Positions 51,435 through 60,344 of a stretch of 64,000 nucleotides of DNA are shown piece by piece. The DNA is taken from the NCBI RefSeq assembly GCF_005405925.1, contig NZ_BJHV01000001.1:10853595-10917594 (forward strand), given 5' to 3'. Below the pieces are notes generated by a model. That model was not told where the DNA came from and did not search any database. It was given only the letters and a program-made list of their open reading frames with translations. Source of the stretch: Streptomyces antimycoticus (GTDB lineage: Bacteria; Actinomycetota; Actinomycetes; Streptomycetales; Streptomycetaceae). Both the position numbers and the translations under genes were made by a program. Every line of letters begins with the position of its first letter. The stretch's first letter is position 1.

Positions 51435-51466
51435 GGCCACCGATGAGTGCGGCCACCGATGAGTGC
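51435..51466. repeat. Two tandem 16-bp repeats
   Basis: GGCCACCGATGAGTGC at 51435-51450 and 51451-51466, exact, in the spacer between the phosphatase and the DUF899 fragment. Confidence 0.85.
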
Positions 51467-51530
51467 GGCGGCCGCGCGGGGTCCGCACCTGCACACCACA
51501 AGCCACCACCTGATCAGTGAGGACCATGAC

Positions 51531-51655
51531 ATGACCGCCAACGCACTGCCGTCCGTCGTGGACGCCGATACCTGGCAGCGTGAGCTCGAAGCGCTGCGCG
51601 CCCGGGGAGAGGGCCGCGACCCGCAAGCTCGGCGTGATCGCCGCCCAGCGCGTAG
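51531..51655 (+). pseudogene. DUF899 (thioredoxin-like) protein, 5' fragment
   Basis: ATG 51531 with GAGGA upstream: MTANALPSVVDADTWQRELE ALRAR, then one frame over ERAATRKLGVIAAQR, the usual opening of DUF899 proteins (LPPVV-x-x-x-x-W-x-x-x-L-x-x-L-x-x-x-EK-x-x-T). About 40 residues remain; the rest is replaced by a minus-strand gene fragment. Confidence 0.6.
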
Positions 51656-51699
51656 TGCGCGCAGCAGATCCAGGGCGGCCAGGTCCGGGCGCTCGGGCC

Positions 51700-52166
51700 G
51701 GCCGGTGGAGTCGGGGCCAGTAGAGCCCGCCTGCCTTGCGGGCATAGGGGCGTGAGGTTTCCGGTTGTGCCGGGCTTTTCTCTGGCGAGTCCAGGCTCGG
51801 GCAGTCCCATCGGTGCGGCCGGGTAGCGATGGCGTAGGCAGCTCCGTCGTCTCGCTGCCGCTTCCGACGGTCGATGTCCTTGCGGGCCTCCTCCTCGGCG
51901 CGGCCGGTTTCCTCACAGATGCGGCAGAGACCCTTGGTGTGTCCGTATGAACACTCACCGCACCGCCCGCACGGGACGCACCCGTGCGTACGCCCGTTCC
52001 TGCGACAACGGTGCCGGCGGACCAGGATGCCGGGTTGCCGACCATGGTGCGGCCCAGTCTCGGCGACCCCGGCATCGACCAGCTCATCAACGAACGGCCG
52101 TACCTGCTGCACGTCCTCCAGCCCAATCGGCCGGGCCACGTCTTCCGTGGTGATCCCGTCGTCCAC
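51700..52166 (-). pseudogene. Winged-helix / zinc-ribbon protein fragment
   Basis: From a GTG at 52166: MDDGITTEDVARPIGLEDVQ, QVRPFVDELVDAGVAETGPH (winged-helix-like), then CVPCGRCGECSYGHTKGLCR and ICEETGRAEEEARKDIDRRK. Six Cys in C-x2-C-x2-C...C-x2-C spacing could bind zinc. The frame remains open past 51700 into the phosphatase but loses protein character around there, so the end is unclear. The start follows an in-frame stop and lacks a ribosome site, so the N-terminus is probably truncated. Similar modules occur in actinobacterial plasmid and phage proteins (inference). Confidence 0.5.
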
Positions 52167-52184
52167 TCGGGCCTGTGGCAGTAG

Positions 52185-52649
52185 CTAGCTGGCTCGGGAG
52201 TCCTGAGGGTCTGCGCCGCGGCGCCGGGCGATGAGTTCGTGCTCGATGCGCCGGAGTGTGGCGTTGACGGTCTCGATGGTGGCGGGGTCGTCGACGATGC
52301 CCCGGAGGGTCTGGTCCCAGTTGTCGCGGAGGTATTGCAGATTCTGGTAGGCCTTTTCCGTGGGGTACAGGCACACGCCTCGCGCGTTGCCGCTGTCCAC
52401 CACGCGGTCCACCAGGCCCCTTTTCTCCAAGCCGCGCAGTACGCGGCTGAAGTTGCTCGAGGGGAGCAGGGCCGCCTCCGCCGCGGCACGCGCCGAGGTG
52501 CCGGGGTGGTGGTGGATGTACCGCATGACGCTGATCTCGATCGGCGTGCACGGCTCGAACGAGGGATCGGTCGGGGGGCGCAGCTGTCGCCCCACGGCGA
52601 AGATCAGGTCGGCCAGCTCGTGGAGGCCGGCGGCTTCGACATCGCTCAT
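52185..52649 (-). CDS. MarR-family regulator
   Basis: 154 residues, MSDVEAAGLHELADLIFAVG. Winged HTH: FEPCTPIEISVMRYIHHHPG, TSARAAAEAALLPSSNFSRV and LRGLEKRGLVDRVVDSGNAR (recognition helix and wing), then a dimerisation helix. Divergent from an SDR dehydrogenase with a 133-base spacer carrying repeats, so it probably controls that gene and itself. Confidence 0.9.
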   Translation of the reverse strand: MSDVEAAGLHELADLIFAVGRQLRPPTDPSFEPCTPIEISVMRYIHHHPGTSARAAAEAALLPSSNFSRVLRGLEKRGLVDRVVDSGNARGVCLYPTEKAYQNLQYLRDNWDQTLRGIVDDPATIETVNATLRRIEHELIARRRGADPQDSRAS

Positions 52650-52670
52650 ACCGTGACGACGCCCTTCCTA

Positions 52671-52698
52671 TTGCGTGATAGCTATCGCGTGATAGCGT
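52671..52698. promoter_or_regulatory. MarR operator candidate
   Basis: GCGTGATAGC occurs at 52673-52682 and 52687-52696 (14-base period), embedding the near-palindrome TATCGCGTGATA (52683-52694). It lies directly in front of marR. Confidence 0.65.
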
Positions 52699-52782
52699 CA
52701 ATGGTGAGTGTACCGAACGATCTGGCGCCATAGCCATCGCTTCTTCCGGGGAACTCCCCGGTCCACACAGGAGGAACCGTTC

Positions 52783-53520
52783 ATGGACATCAAAGGATCC
52801 GTCGTGCTTGTGACCGGAGCGTCGTCGGGCATCGGAGCGGCCACTGCCCGAGCCGCCTCCCTGGCCGGGGCGCGAGTGGTCCTCATCGCACGCCGCGAGG
52901 AGCGCATCCGGCAGCTCGCTGAGGAACTGGGCGAGGACGTGGCCCTGGCCGTGCCGTGCGACGTGACGGACCGAACTCAGGTCGAGGCGGCCGTACGTGC
53001 AGCGACCGGGAAGTTCGGGCGGATCGATGTGCTGGTGAACAATGCCGGCCAGGGGCTGCAGGCCACTGTTGACGCCATCGACCCCGACGACTTCCGGGCT
53101 CTCCTCGAGCTCAATCTCATCGCGCCCCTGGTGCTGATGCAGGCGGTCCTTCCGCAGATGCGCGAGCGGGAAAGGGGAGCCATCGTCAACGTGAGCTCTG
53201 GCATCACCTGGTCGACACTGCCCGGGTCCGGTGCGTATGCCGCATCCAAGGCGGCTCTGCAGAAGCTCTCGGCCATCGCCCGCGCCGAGGCCGCCGACGC
53301 CGGCATCGCCGTGTCGTTGATGTTCCCGTCGATCACCAAGACCGAGTTCGTCGGGACGGTCCGCGGCAGCGTCGAGGACGCGCTGCAGATGGAAGCCTCC
53401 AGTGGACTGCAACCGCAGTCGCCCGAGGGTGTTGCCGACGCGATCCTCGACCTGATCAGGAGCGGCGACGAGCAGGCCGACTTGGTTCCGGAGATGTTCG
53501 GCGGCACGGTCAAGGGCTGA
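52783..53520 (+). CDS. Short-chain dehydrogenase/reductase (SDR)
   Basis: 245 residues from ATG 52783; AGGAGGA seven bases upstream. Rossmann fold TGASSGIGAAT (G-x-x-x-G-x-G), NAG in VLVNNAGQGLQ, catalytic Ser in NVSSGI and Y-x-x-x-K in YAASKAAL. The Arg-rich segment after beta-2 (LIARREERIRQLAEEL) favours NADP(H). Oxidises or reduces a carbonyl/alcohol of unknown identity in the cytoplasm. Paired with the divergent marR gene. Confidence 0.95.
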   Translation: MDIKGSVVLVTGASSGIGAATARAASLAGARVVLIARREERIRQLAEELGEDVALAVPCDVTDRTQVEAAVRAATGKFGRIDVLVNNAGQGLQATVDAIDPDDFRALLELNLIAPLVLMQAVLPQMRERERGAIVNVSSGITWSTLPGSGAYAASKAALQKLSAIARAEAADAGIAVSLMFPSITKTEFVGTVRGSVEDALQMEASSGLQPQSPEGVADAILDLIRSGDEQADLVPEMFGGTVKG

Positions 53521-53677
53521 CCCGTCACGAGCCGGAAGCGCCCTCAGCACACGACACAGGCGCGGTGAGCCGCGCCCGCGGCCAGGGCAGATCGTCCGCC
53601 TCGCCTGCTGCTGACGAATCGCGCCTGTCAGCAGGTGCGGGCGGCATCACATCCAGGCCGATCCGAAGGAGGAAACG

Positions 53678-54570
53678 GTGGAGATCGGGATAGGGCTGCC
53701 CGGTCACGTCACAGGGGTCGAGGGACACACCTTGGCGGCGTGGGCGCGGCGGGCCGAGGAACGGAAATTCGCCTCACTGATCGCCAGTGACCGTCTGGCC
53801 TGGAGCACCCCGGAGCCTTTGATCACGTTGGCCGCGGCAGCCGGGGCCACCGGAGGCATCCGGTTGGTCACCAGCGTGCTGATCGCCCCGCTGCACACCA
53901 ACCCCGCGCTGTTCGCCAAGGCGGCGGCGACCTTGGACCGGATCGCCGGCCCCGGGCGGCTGCATCTGGGCGTTGCTCCCGGAGCCAGGGAGGACGACTA
54001 CCGGGCAAGCGGCCTGGACTTCACGGCCCGAGGACGCGCCTTGGACCTGCTGGTGGAACGCGTCGCCGCCATCTGGCGAGGCGAACAGGAGGTGGGGCCG
54101 GCCCCGGTCACCCCCGGGGGGCCGGCATGATGGTTCGGGGTACCTCCCAGGCGACACTGCGACGCATCGCCTCCCACGGAACCGGATGGATCGCCGGAAA
54201 CGGCGACATCGACGAATTCACCGCCTTCGCCGCCCGCGTCCGCGGCCAGTGGGCGCAGGCAGGCAGACAAGGCCGCCCGCGTACCAGAGCCACGGTGATG
54301 TTCGCCCTCGGCGACCACGCCCACACGTCGCTCGCTCGCGCCGTCAGCGACTACTACGCCTTCGCCGGCCCCGACTACGTCCGGCACGTCATCGACACGG
54401 CGGCCACCACCCCCGACCAGATCCGCGCAACCATCGCCGCCTACGACGCAGCCGGACTCGACGAACTCGTCTTCGTGGGCAACGACGTCAATCCCCGGCA
54501 GATCGACCTGCTCGCCGACCTCCTCGGCGACGAACTCACATCCCGGATACCCCCAGTGCGCACGGGCTGA
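53678..54570 (+). pseudogene. LLM-class flavin-dependent oxidoreductase, one frameshift
   Basis: GTG 53678 with GGAGGA upstream (MEIGIGLPGHVTGVEGHTLA). Luciferase-like TIM barrel: FASLIASDRLAWSTPEPLIT, LVTSVLIAPLHTNPALFAKA, LGVAPGAREDDYRASGLDF. Near 54115, within CCCCCGGGGGG, the frame shifts: GGPA-stop, while MVRGTSQATLRRIASHGTGW and PDQIRATIAAYDAAGLDELV continue to 54570. About 297 residues if repaired. Uses reduced F420 or FMN in this family; substrate unknown. The lesion in a homopolymer makes sequencing error a real alternative. Confidence 0.82.
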
Positions 54571-54710
54571 CCCGGCACCCCAGAGGCCCTCGGCCAATGA
54601 CAGGAGACCGGCACACCCGGCCTCGCAGCCACCGCGGACCGACAGCCCTCGGCGGCACGGTGCGCTCTCTCCCGTCGGTGCGGGCCCACTCCCACTCTCA
54701 AGGAGCCGAA

Positions 54711-55108
54711 ATGGCACATGCGTTGAACCACATCATCGTCCATTGCCGCAACCGGCGAGAGTCCGCCGCGTTTCTTGCCGACCTGATGCACGCCCCACTC
54801 CCCTGAACTGGGGTCGATTCACCCAGGTCACCACGGCGAACAACGTCAGCATCGACTTCGCCGACGACCTGGTCCCCCACGATCGAATCAACGAAAGCCA
54901 CATCGCCTTCCTCGTGACCGACGAAGAGTTCGACACGGTCCTGGCCTGCCTGAAGAAGAACGACGTCCCTTTCTGGCCGGACCCGGGCAAATCCCGTGAG
55001 GGCAAGATCAACCACAATGACGGCGGTCGTGGGCTCTACACCCTCGACCCCGGCGGAACGGTCCTGGCCGAGTTCATCACCACGCCCTACGGCGAGGGAC
55101 CGGCTTAA
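54711..55108 (+). pseudogene. VOC (glyoxalase/bleomycin-resistance fold) protein, one frameshift
   Basis: ATG 54711 after AAGGAG; MAHALNHIIVHCRNRRESAA then FLADLMHAP. One base missing near 54800; TPLNWGRFTQVTTANNVSID, ESHIAFLVTDEEFDTVLACL and GRGLYTLDPGGTVLAEFITT complete the paired beta-alpha-beta modules with metal-ligand positions (His near the start, His in ESHIAF, Glu in AEFI). About 132 residues if repaired. Role unknown; may sit in one transcription unit with the oxidoreductase upstream. Confidence 0.8.
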
Positions 55109-55251
55109 TACGCGCCGGTCGCCCGCAGTCCAGCGGGAACAGCGGCTGCTCGGTCTCGCCGGCGAAGTCCGGCGCGTCCCGTGTGCCGGGGCGTCCACGA
55201 CGGGACAGGAGGTCCGTCCTCGGCCTTCGAGACCAGGGAAGGGTGAAGGCC

Positions 55252-55713
55252 ATGGCCGGTGCAAGGGCGGGCGTTTTCGGCGCCCTGACCAAGGACCACC
55301 GCGACCAGCTCATGTCACTCGCCCGTGAGGTGTCCTTCGAGACGGGCGAGCGTGTCTTCGACGAGGGTGGCAAGGCCGACCGCTTCTGGATCATCCACAC
55401 GGGGACGGTCGCCCTCGATCTTCACGTGCCGGGTCGGCGTGCGGCGGTCGTCGAGACCCTCGGTGCCGGGAAAATGCTGGGCTGGTCCTGGTTCGTCGCT
55501 CCCCGGCGCTGGCACCTGGGAGCCGAGGCGAGCAGCCCGGCCCGTGCCTACGAGTTCGATGCGGAGGCGGTCCGTGAGCTGTGCCAGAAGGACCCGGCGC
55601 TTGATCACGTCCTGTGTTCCTATGTGGCCGGGGTGATAGCGGACCGGCTCAGGGCGGCCCGGGTGTGGTTGCTGGGCCTGTACGCGCCCTATGGCGCAGG
55701 CGACGTGTCCTGA
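55252..55713 (+). CDS. Stand-alone cyclic-nucleotide-binding (Crp-type) domain protein
   Basis: 153 residues from ATG 55252. GVFGALTKDHRDQLMSLARE, VSFETGERVFDEGGKADRFW, IIHTGTVALDLHVPGRRAAV and ETLGAGKMLGWSWFVAPRRW form a single cNMP-binding beta-roll. The phosphate cassette GEIAA...R-x-A of CRP is replaced by GWSWFVAPRRW, so cAMP binding is uncertain. No HTH follows, so it is not a transcription factor itself. Similar single-domain proteins in Streptomyces act as stress or redox sensors (inference). Confidence 0.85.
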   Translation: MAGARAGVFGALTKDHRDQLMSLAREVSFETGERVFDEGGKADRFWIIHTGTVALDLHVPGRRAAVVETLGAGKMLGWSWFVAPRRWHLGAEASSPARAYEFDAEAVRELCQKDPALDHVLCSYVAGVIADRLRAARVWLLGLYAPYGAGDVS

Positions 55714-55893
55714 AGGCGATGGGCGGAGGTCTCAGGTGCCCGAGACTCCGCCGGCGCGTCCGGCATCCCGGCCGGACCTGAGGGACGGTGGTGCCGCGGA
55801 CAGCCCGACTGACACCGTAGGAGCCATGGGAGCAGAAGGAACGACGCCGGGACCGGAAGCCCTCCTGCACAGTGGCCTGACAACTCTGGGGAG

Positions 55894-56349
55894 GTGGCGT
55901 GCCGCTATCAGGCGGATGAGATATGCCCCGAGGATCTGCCGGTGATCGCTGCTGAGGCCCTCGCGGCCGGTCTGGACAGCCCGACGCTGTGCGAACTCGC
56001 CGGTTGGCCTCGTCATGCGGATGCCCGCGATATCCGCGACGCGTTCGAGCAAGCACTCGCCGAGTCCGGAATCGAGTTGCCTGATCCCAGCCTGGCACGG
56101 CGCCACGCTCTGCGCCGGCTGGCCGCGAGACTCATCGATGGAGAAACCGCTCCCGCCGACCTGGTGACGGACGACTGGTGGGAGACCGAGGTCGAGACCG
56201 CGGCCGAGCGATCGTTCGTGGCGCTGATCCCGCAATGCGAGTGCTGCATCGAGTACACGCTGGGGCTTGACCAGCAGACGTGGACGGCCCAGCTGCGGAT
56301 TGCCGCCCTGGCCCTGACATCGTCTCCGCCGATCGGCCCCGGATGCTGA
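55894..56349 (+). CDS. Hypothetical actinobacterial protein
   Basis: 151 residues from a GTG at 55894. ICPEDLPVIAAEALAAGLDS and PTLCELAGWPRHADARDIRD form a helical N-terminal half resembling small actinobacterial regulators that lack a catalytic signature. DDWWETEVETAAERSFVALI and PQCECCIEYTLGLDQQTWTA follow, with a C-x-CC cluster. Family not recognised; good codon usage throughout. The nearest upstream gene on the same strand is the cNMP protein, 180 bases away. Confidence 0.7.
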   Translation: MACRYQADEICPEDLPVIAAEALAAGLDSPTLCELAGWPRHADARDIRDAFEQALAESGIELPDPSLARRHALRRLAARLIDGETAPADLVTDDWWETEVETAAERSFVALIPQCECCIEYTLGLDQQTWTAQLRIAALALTSSPPIGPGC

Positions 56350-56600
56350 CTCTGCCCGGCATGCTCACCGTCGACAATGCCTGAGGAGCTGAGCGCCTGT
56401 GTGCGATCTCTTGGGTTGGTGTCGGTGGTGGTGAGAGTCGGTCGCGCTGGTCCGGGGGTTGGTGTTACGGGGCTGGTCAGTGGGTGTTTGCGGGTGGGTG
56501 GTCCGCTGTCATGAGATGAGAGATTGATGGGTGGGATCGCTGTCGTGGGGCTTTATCGCATGGCAGCTGATGCGGTCTCAGGTTCGAGAGTTCTTATGCG

Positions 56601-57863
56601 GTGAGGTGGGCCGGGCCGTGTGATCGTGGGGTGGATCAACAGGTAGAGGCCGGTCGTGGGCCTGTGCTGCCCAGGGAGTTGGTGGTGCGTCGTCTGCTGG
56701 AGCGGCAGCAGGCGGGGGAGCTGGCCACGCGGCATGTGCGTGCGGTCGCTGAGACGGTGGGTGTCTCGGAGCGTACGGTGTGGCGCCGGCTGGAGCAGGC
56801 CAAGACGACCGGGCAGGTGGAGGCGCCGGTCCGGCAGGGGTATGCGGTGTCGGACGAGGTGTGGGCGCTGCCGGGCGAGGTGGGAGGGAATGTCGCTGAG
56901 CTGAGGCGCCGGCTGGCCACGGCTGGCGGCGGGGCGTCGGTTCCGCCGGCGTCGACGCTGCACCGGGTGATCCGCAGGGACCGCCGGGCGGGCCGGGCGT
57001 TGATGGTCGAGCGGGAGCCTGAGGTGGCCGGGTCACGCAGGCCCGATCCGCTCAGCGAGCTCGGCCTGAACGTCGTGGCCGGCCAAGGTACAGGCGGGCA
57101 GGTTTTTCTGCGGGAGCAGAAGCATCTGGCGCAGGTCCCGGTCCTGGTGCCGGGCGCGCAGGTGGTGCACACGCCTGCTGTGCGGTCGGTGCTGCGGACG
57201 GTCGCGCACGCGGCCGCGGTCGGGGCGGTGGCGTGTCTGTACGGCGATGCCGGCCAGGGCAAGACTGTCGCGTTGCAGTACGCCCTGTCGCAGCTGCCGC
57301 ACCCGGCCCGGGTCCGTCGGGTCCATGTCGGTGTGCACCCGACGGTTCCCGAGCTGCGCCGGGTGCTCGCGGACGCCCTGGAGCTGGGCAGGCGTCTGCC
57401 GCGCGGGGCGGGAGAGGCCGATCTGATGCTGGTGAACGCGCTACGGCAGCCTCGTGTGCTGGTGCTGGACGAGGCACAGCGCCTTCCGGGGCCTGCGCTG
57501 GAGTTTCTGCGTGGGTTGTGGGACCACCCGGACACGGACACGGCACTTGTGCTCGCGGGTGCGGGCGGCGAACGGGCGCTGCGCCGTGTGCCTGCGCTGG
57601 CCTCTCGGGTGCTGACCTGGGAGCTGGTGCCGCGCCTTGGTCCGCGCGAGGTGGCCACCGTGATGGCTGCCTTCCACCCGCTGTGGGAGGACGTGAGCGA
57701 GGACGATGTCGCGTGGGTGGACGAGCATGTGGGACACGGCAACTTCCGGACCTGGGCGAAGCTGACCTCGCACCTGACCGCCGAGACCTATGGCAAGAGC
57801 CGGGCGGTGGTGGACCGCCAGATGCTGGAGCGGGCCTGCGCACGGCTCATGGGGTCGCTGTGA
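56601..57863 (+). CDS. AAA+ ATPase (TniB/IstB-like) with transposase-type HTH N-terminus
   Basis: Up to 420 residues; GTG 56601, or GTG 56631 (VDQQVEAGRGPVLPRELVVR). Residues 15-140 repeat the N-terminus of the transposase that follows: RLLERQQAGELATRHVRAVA, ETVGVSERTVWRRLEQ and PPASTLHRVIRRDRRAGRAL. Then comes the ATPase: AVACLYGDAGQGKTVALQYA (Walker A), LRQPRVLVLDEAQRLPGPAL (Walker B), a sensor strand VLAGAGGERALRRVPALASR, and NFRTWAKLTSHL. TniB-type ATPases activate the transposase and choose target DNA. The stop overlaps the next start (GTGA). Most likely arose by deletion between a transposase and its ATPase gene. Confidence 0.82.
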   Translation: MRWAGPCDRGVDQQVEAGRGPVLPRELVVRRLLERQQAGELATRHVRAVAETVGVSERTVWRRLEQAKTTGQVEAPVRQGYAVSDEVWALPGEVGGNVAELRRRLATAGGGASVPPASTLHRVIRRDRRAGRALMVEREPEVAGSRRPDPLSELGLNVVAGQGTGGQVFLREQKHLAQVPVLVPGAQVVHTPAVRSVLRTVAHAAAVGAVACLYGDAGQGKTVALQYALSQLPHPARVRRVHVGVHPTVPELRRVLADALELGRRLPRGAGEADLMLVNALRQPRVLVLDEAQRLPGPALEFLRGLWDHPDTDTALVLAGAGGERALRRVPALASRVLTWELVPRLGPREVATVMAAFHPLWEDVSEDDVAWVDEHVGHGNFRTWAKLTSHLTAETYGKSRAVVDRQMLERACARLMGSL

Positions 57864-59471
57864 CTGGCGCAGCCGGGCGGCCGGAACAGGGCGCTTCCCG
57901 CTCCGGTGCGCATGGGGAGAGCGGGGGCGTGCGGGGAGGCCTGCCTTCTTCCTCCCTGTCGGCGCTGCGCGGCCCTGCCGTGCGCAGGCTGCTAGCCCTG
58001 CGGCAGGAACAGAGACTGACGACCCGACACGTACGGCTGATGGCGGACTCGTTGGAAGTGACTGAGCGCACGGTGTGGCGGTGGCTGGCCGCTGCCGAGC
58101 GCGATGAAGCCGCCGCTGAGGAGCCCGGGGCGCGGGCCCAGAGCCGGGACCGCTTCTCTGTCACCCCCGAAGTGCGCCGCCTGCTGGCCTTGTGGAAGGG
58201 CAACGTCGCGGCGGTCCATCGTGAGCTGACCGCTCGCGCGGCCAGGGGCGAGGGGGCCCGCCTCCGTCGATTCCGACGCTGCACCGGGCGATCCACCGTG
58301 ATCTGACGCCGGGGGAGCGGGCCGGACTTGCGGGTGGGGAGCGGGCGGCACGTAAGCACGATGTGTTCCTGGCCCGGCCGCGGGGTTGGCGCAACCAGGT
58401 GTGGGAGACCGACCACGTGCAGGCCCCGGTTCTGGTCGACGTTGATGGCAGGGCCCGCCGGCCGTGGATCACCTGGTTCACCGACTGCGCCACCAACGCG
58501 ATCACCGGTGTCGCGGTGACACCGGTGCATCCGTCGCGGGAGTCGGTGCTGTCCGCGCTGCGCTCCGCAGTCCTGCGCGAGGACCCCTACGGCCCGTTCG
58601 GCGGCCTGCCCGAGAAAGTACGTGTCGACCGTGGCAAGGACTTCCTGTCCCGGACGGTAACCGCCGCGTTCGACCTCCTGGACGTGACGGTGGAGGACCT
58701 GCCCGCCTACACCCCCACCTCAAGGGCACTGTGGAGGGGCTGAACCGGGCGGTGGAGAGCATGTTCCTGGCCGCGCTGCCCGGCTATGCCCGCCAGCCGC
58801 GCCCCGGCAAACGGCCTTCCCGCCCGAAGGACGAGGTGCTGCTCGGCTTCGAGGACTTCACCGCCCGGCTGCTGGACTGGACACGGTGGTGGAACACCGA
58901 ACACTGCCCCGCACCCCTGCGGGGCAGGACTCCACTTGAAGTGTGGCAGGACGATCCCACCCCGCTGCGGGACGTGCCGGCCGCGGATCTGTGGACGTTC
59001 ACCCTGGAGGACGCCGGCACCCGCACGCTGACCACCCGCGGCATCCGCTTCAGGAAACGCGACTACGTGGGGCCGTGGATGACCGGCCAGGCCGGAACCC
59101 AGGTCCGCATCCGCTTCATGCCCCACCACGACCACCGCATCGAGGTCTACCACGCCGCCACCGGCCGCTACCTCGGACCCGCGGACCTGGCCGACCAGGC
59201 CACTGAGGAACAGGTCAGCGCCGTACGGCGAGCCCGGGCCGCCCGCAGCCGCCGTCTGAAGAAGGACCTCGAAGCTGCCCAGCGCGAGCGCTACGCCGCC
59301 GCTACCCAGGCCGAACCCCCTCGGCGGCTCGGCGCACTGACCGGTGCACAGGCCGACACCGAACTCGCCCGGAACGCCGACACCAGCCTGTCGCAGCTCG
59401 CGCTGCCGGACGTCATCCCGCCCGCCGCGCCCCGGCCGACTGGCGTACCCCGCCATCCCTGGCCGCGCTGA
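57860..59471 (+). pseudogene. TniA/TnsB-like (Mu-superfamily) transposase, two frameshifts
   Basis: GTG 57860. HTH region AVRRLLALRQEQRLTTRHVR with EVTERTVWRWLAAA. Shift near 58265, then PTLHRAIHRDLTPGERAGLA; catalytic core WRNQVWETDHVQAPVLVDVD (Asp), EKVRVDRGKDFLSRTVTAAF (Asp). Second shift near 58722, then LKGTVEGLNRAVESMFLAAL (Glu). Mu-type C-terminal beta-barrel: DVPAADLWTFTLEDAGTRTL, VRIRFMPHHDHRIEVYHAAT, then a basic tail. All DDE residues are present if the frames are repaired (about 535 residues). Coupled to the upstream ATPase; followed by a second ATPase, as in Tn5053/Tn7-like operons. Confidence 0.85.
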
Positions 59472-59586
59472 CCACGACGGCCCGCCCCGCCCCGCTCCCG
59501 CCAGGCCGTGACTCCGCCCCCGCAGTCCCCGACGGCCCGGCCGGACGGGCCGTACCCTCCACCACCGACGAAGACGGAGACGCCTC

Positions 59587-60331
59587 GTGACCGCGGCCAC
59601 CTACCAGTACGTCGACCTGCCCGACGCCTCCGTGGTCACCACCCGCGCCCTGCTCACCGCCCGCGAGAACATCACCGACACCGTCGCCGCCCGCGCGATG
59701 ATGTGCATCCACGGCGGCGCCGGCTTCGGCAAAACCCTCGCCGTCAACACCTGCCTGCGCGAACTCGAACCCGCCGGCGAGGACGTCCGCAAGATCACCT
59801 TCCGGGCCCGGCCCACCGCCCGAGCGGTGTGCTATGAACTGTTCACCGCCCTCGACCTGGCCGGCGAGCCACCGCGCCACCCAGCGAATTCGACCGCCTG
59901 CTGAAGACCGCCCTGGCCGAACGCCCCCGCACTTTCCTCGTCGACGAGGCCCAGTGGCTCAACGGCGAGGCGTTCGAGTACTTCCGCTACCTGTGGGACG
60001 AACCCTCCACCCAGCTCGCGATCATCTTCGTCGGCGGCGAGGGCTGCCACACCGTGCTGCGCCGCGAACCGATGCTCTCCTCCCGCATCTTCATCTGGCA
60101 GCACTTCACCCGCCTCACACCCAGCGAAGTCCTCGACGTCATCCCTCTGTTCCACCCCATCTGGGCCGACGCCGACCCCGACGACATCACCTTCGCCGAC
60201 AGCCACGCCGCACACGGCAACTTCCGCGCCTGGGCCCAACTGACCGCCCACACCCGCACCGCCCTGGCCCGCACCGGCCGCCCCGCGTCGACCAGGAACT
60301 GCTGCGCTGGGCCTTCAGCCGCCTCGCCTGA
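59587..60331 (+). pseudogene. AAA+ ATPase (TniB-like), second copy, two frameshifts
   Basis: GTG 59587 (MTAATYQYVDLPDASVVTTR). Walker A MMCIHGGAGFGKTLAVNTCL; shift near 59880; Walker B ALAERPRTFLVDEAQWLNGE; AIIFVGGEGCHTVLRREPML; NFRAWAQLTAHT; shift near 60285; VDQELLRWAFSRLA-stop at 60331. It aligns motif for motif with the ATPase of 56601 but lacks the HTH extension, i.e. the normal TniB form. About 248 residues if repaired. Confidence 0.82.
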
Positions 60332-60344
60332 CCACCCCACCGCC

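Noticed and set aside
49563..52166. One 867-residue frame joining the zinc-ribbon fragment and the PAS phosphatase
   Set aside because: The phosphatase has its own ATG with GGAGG at 51329; the middle section has random composition.
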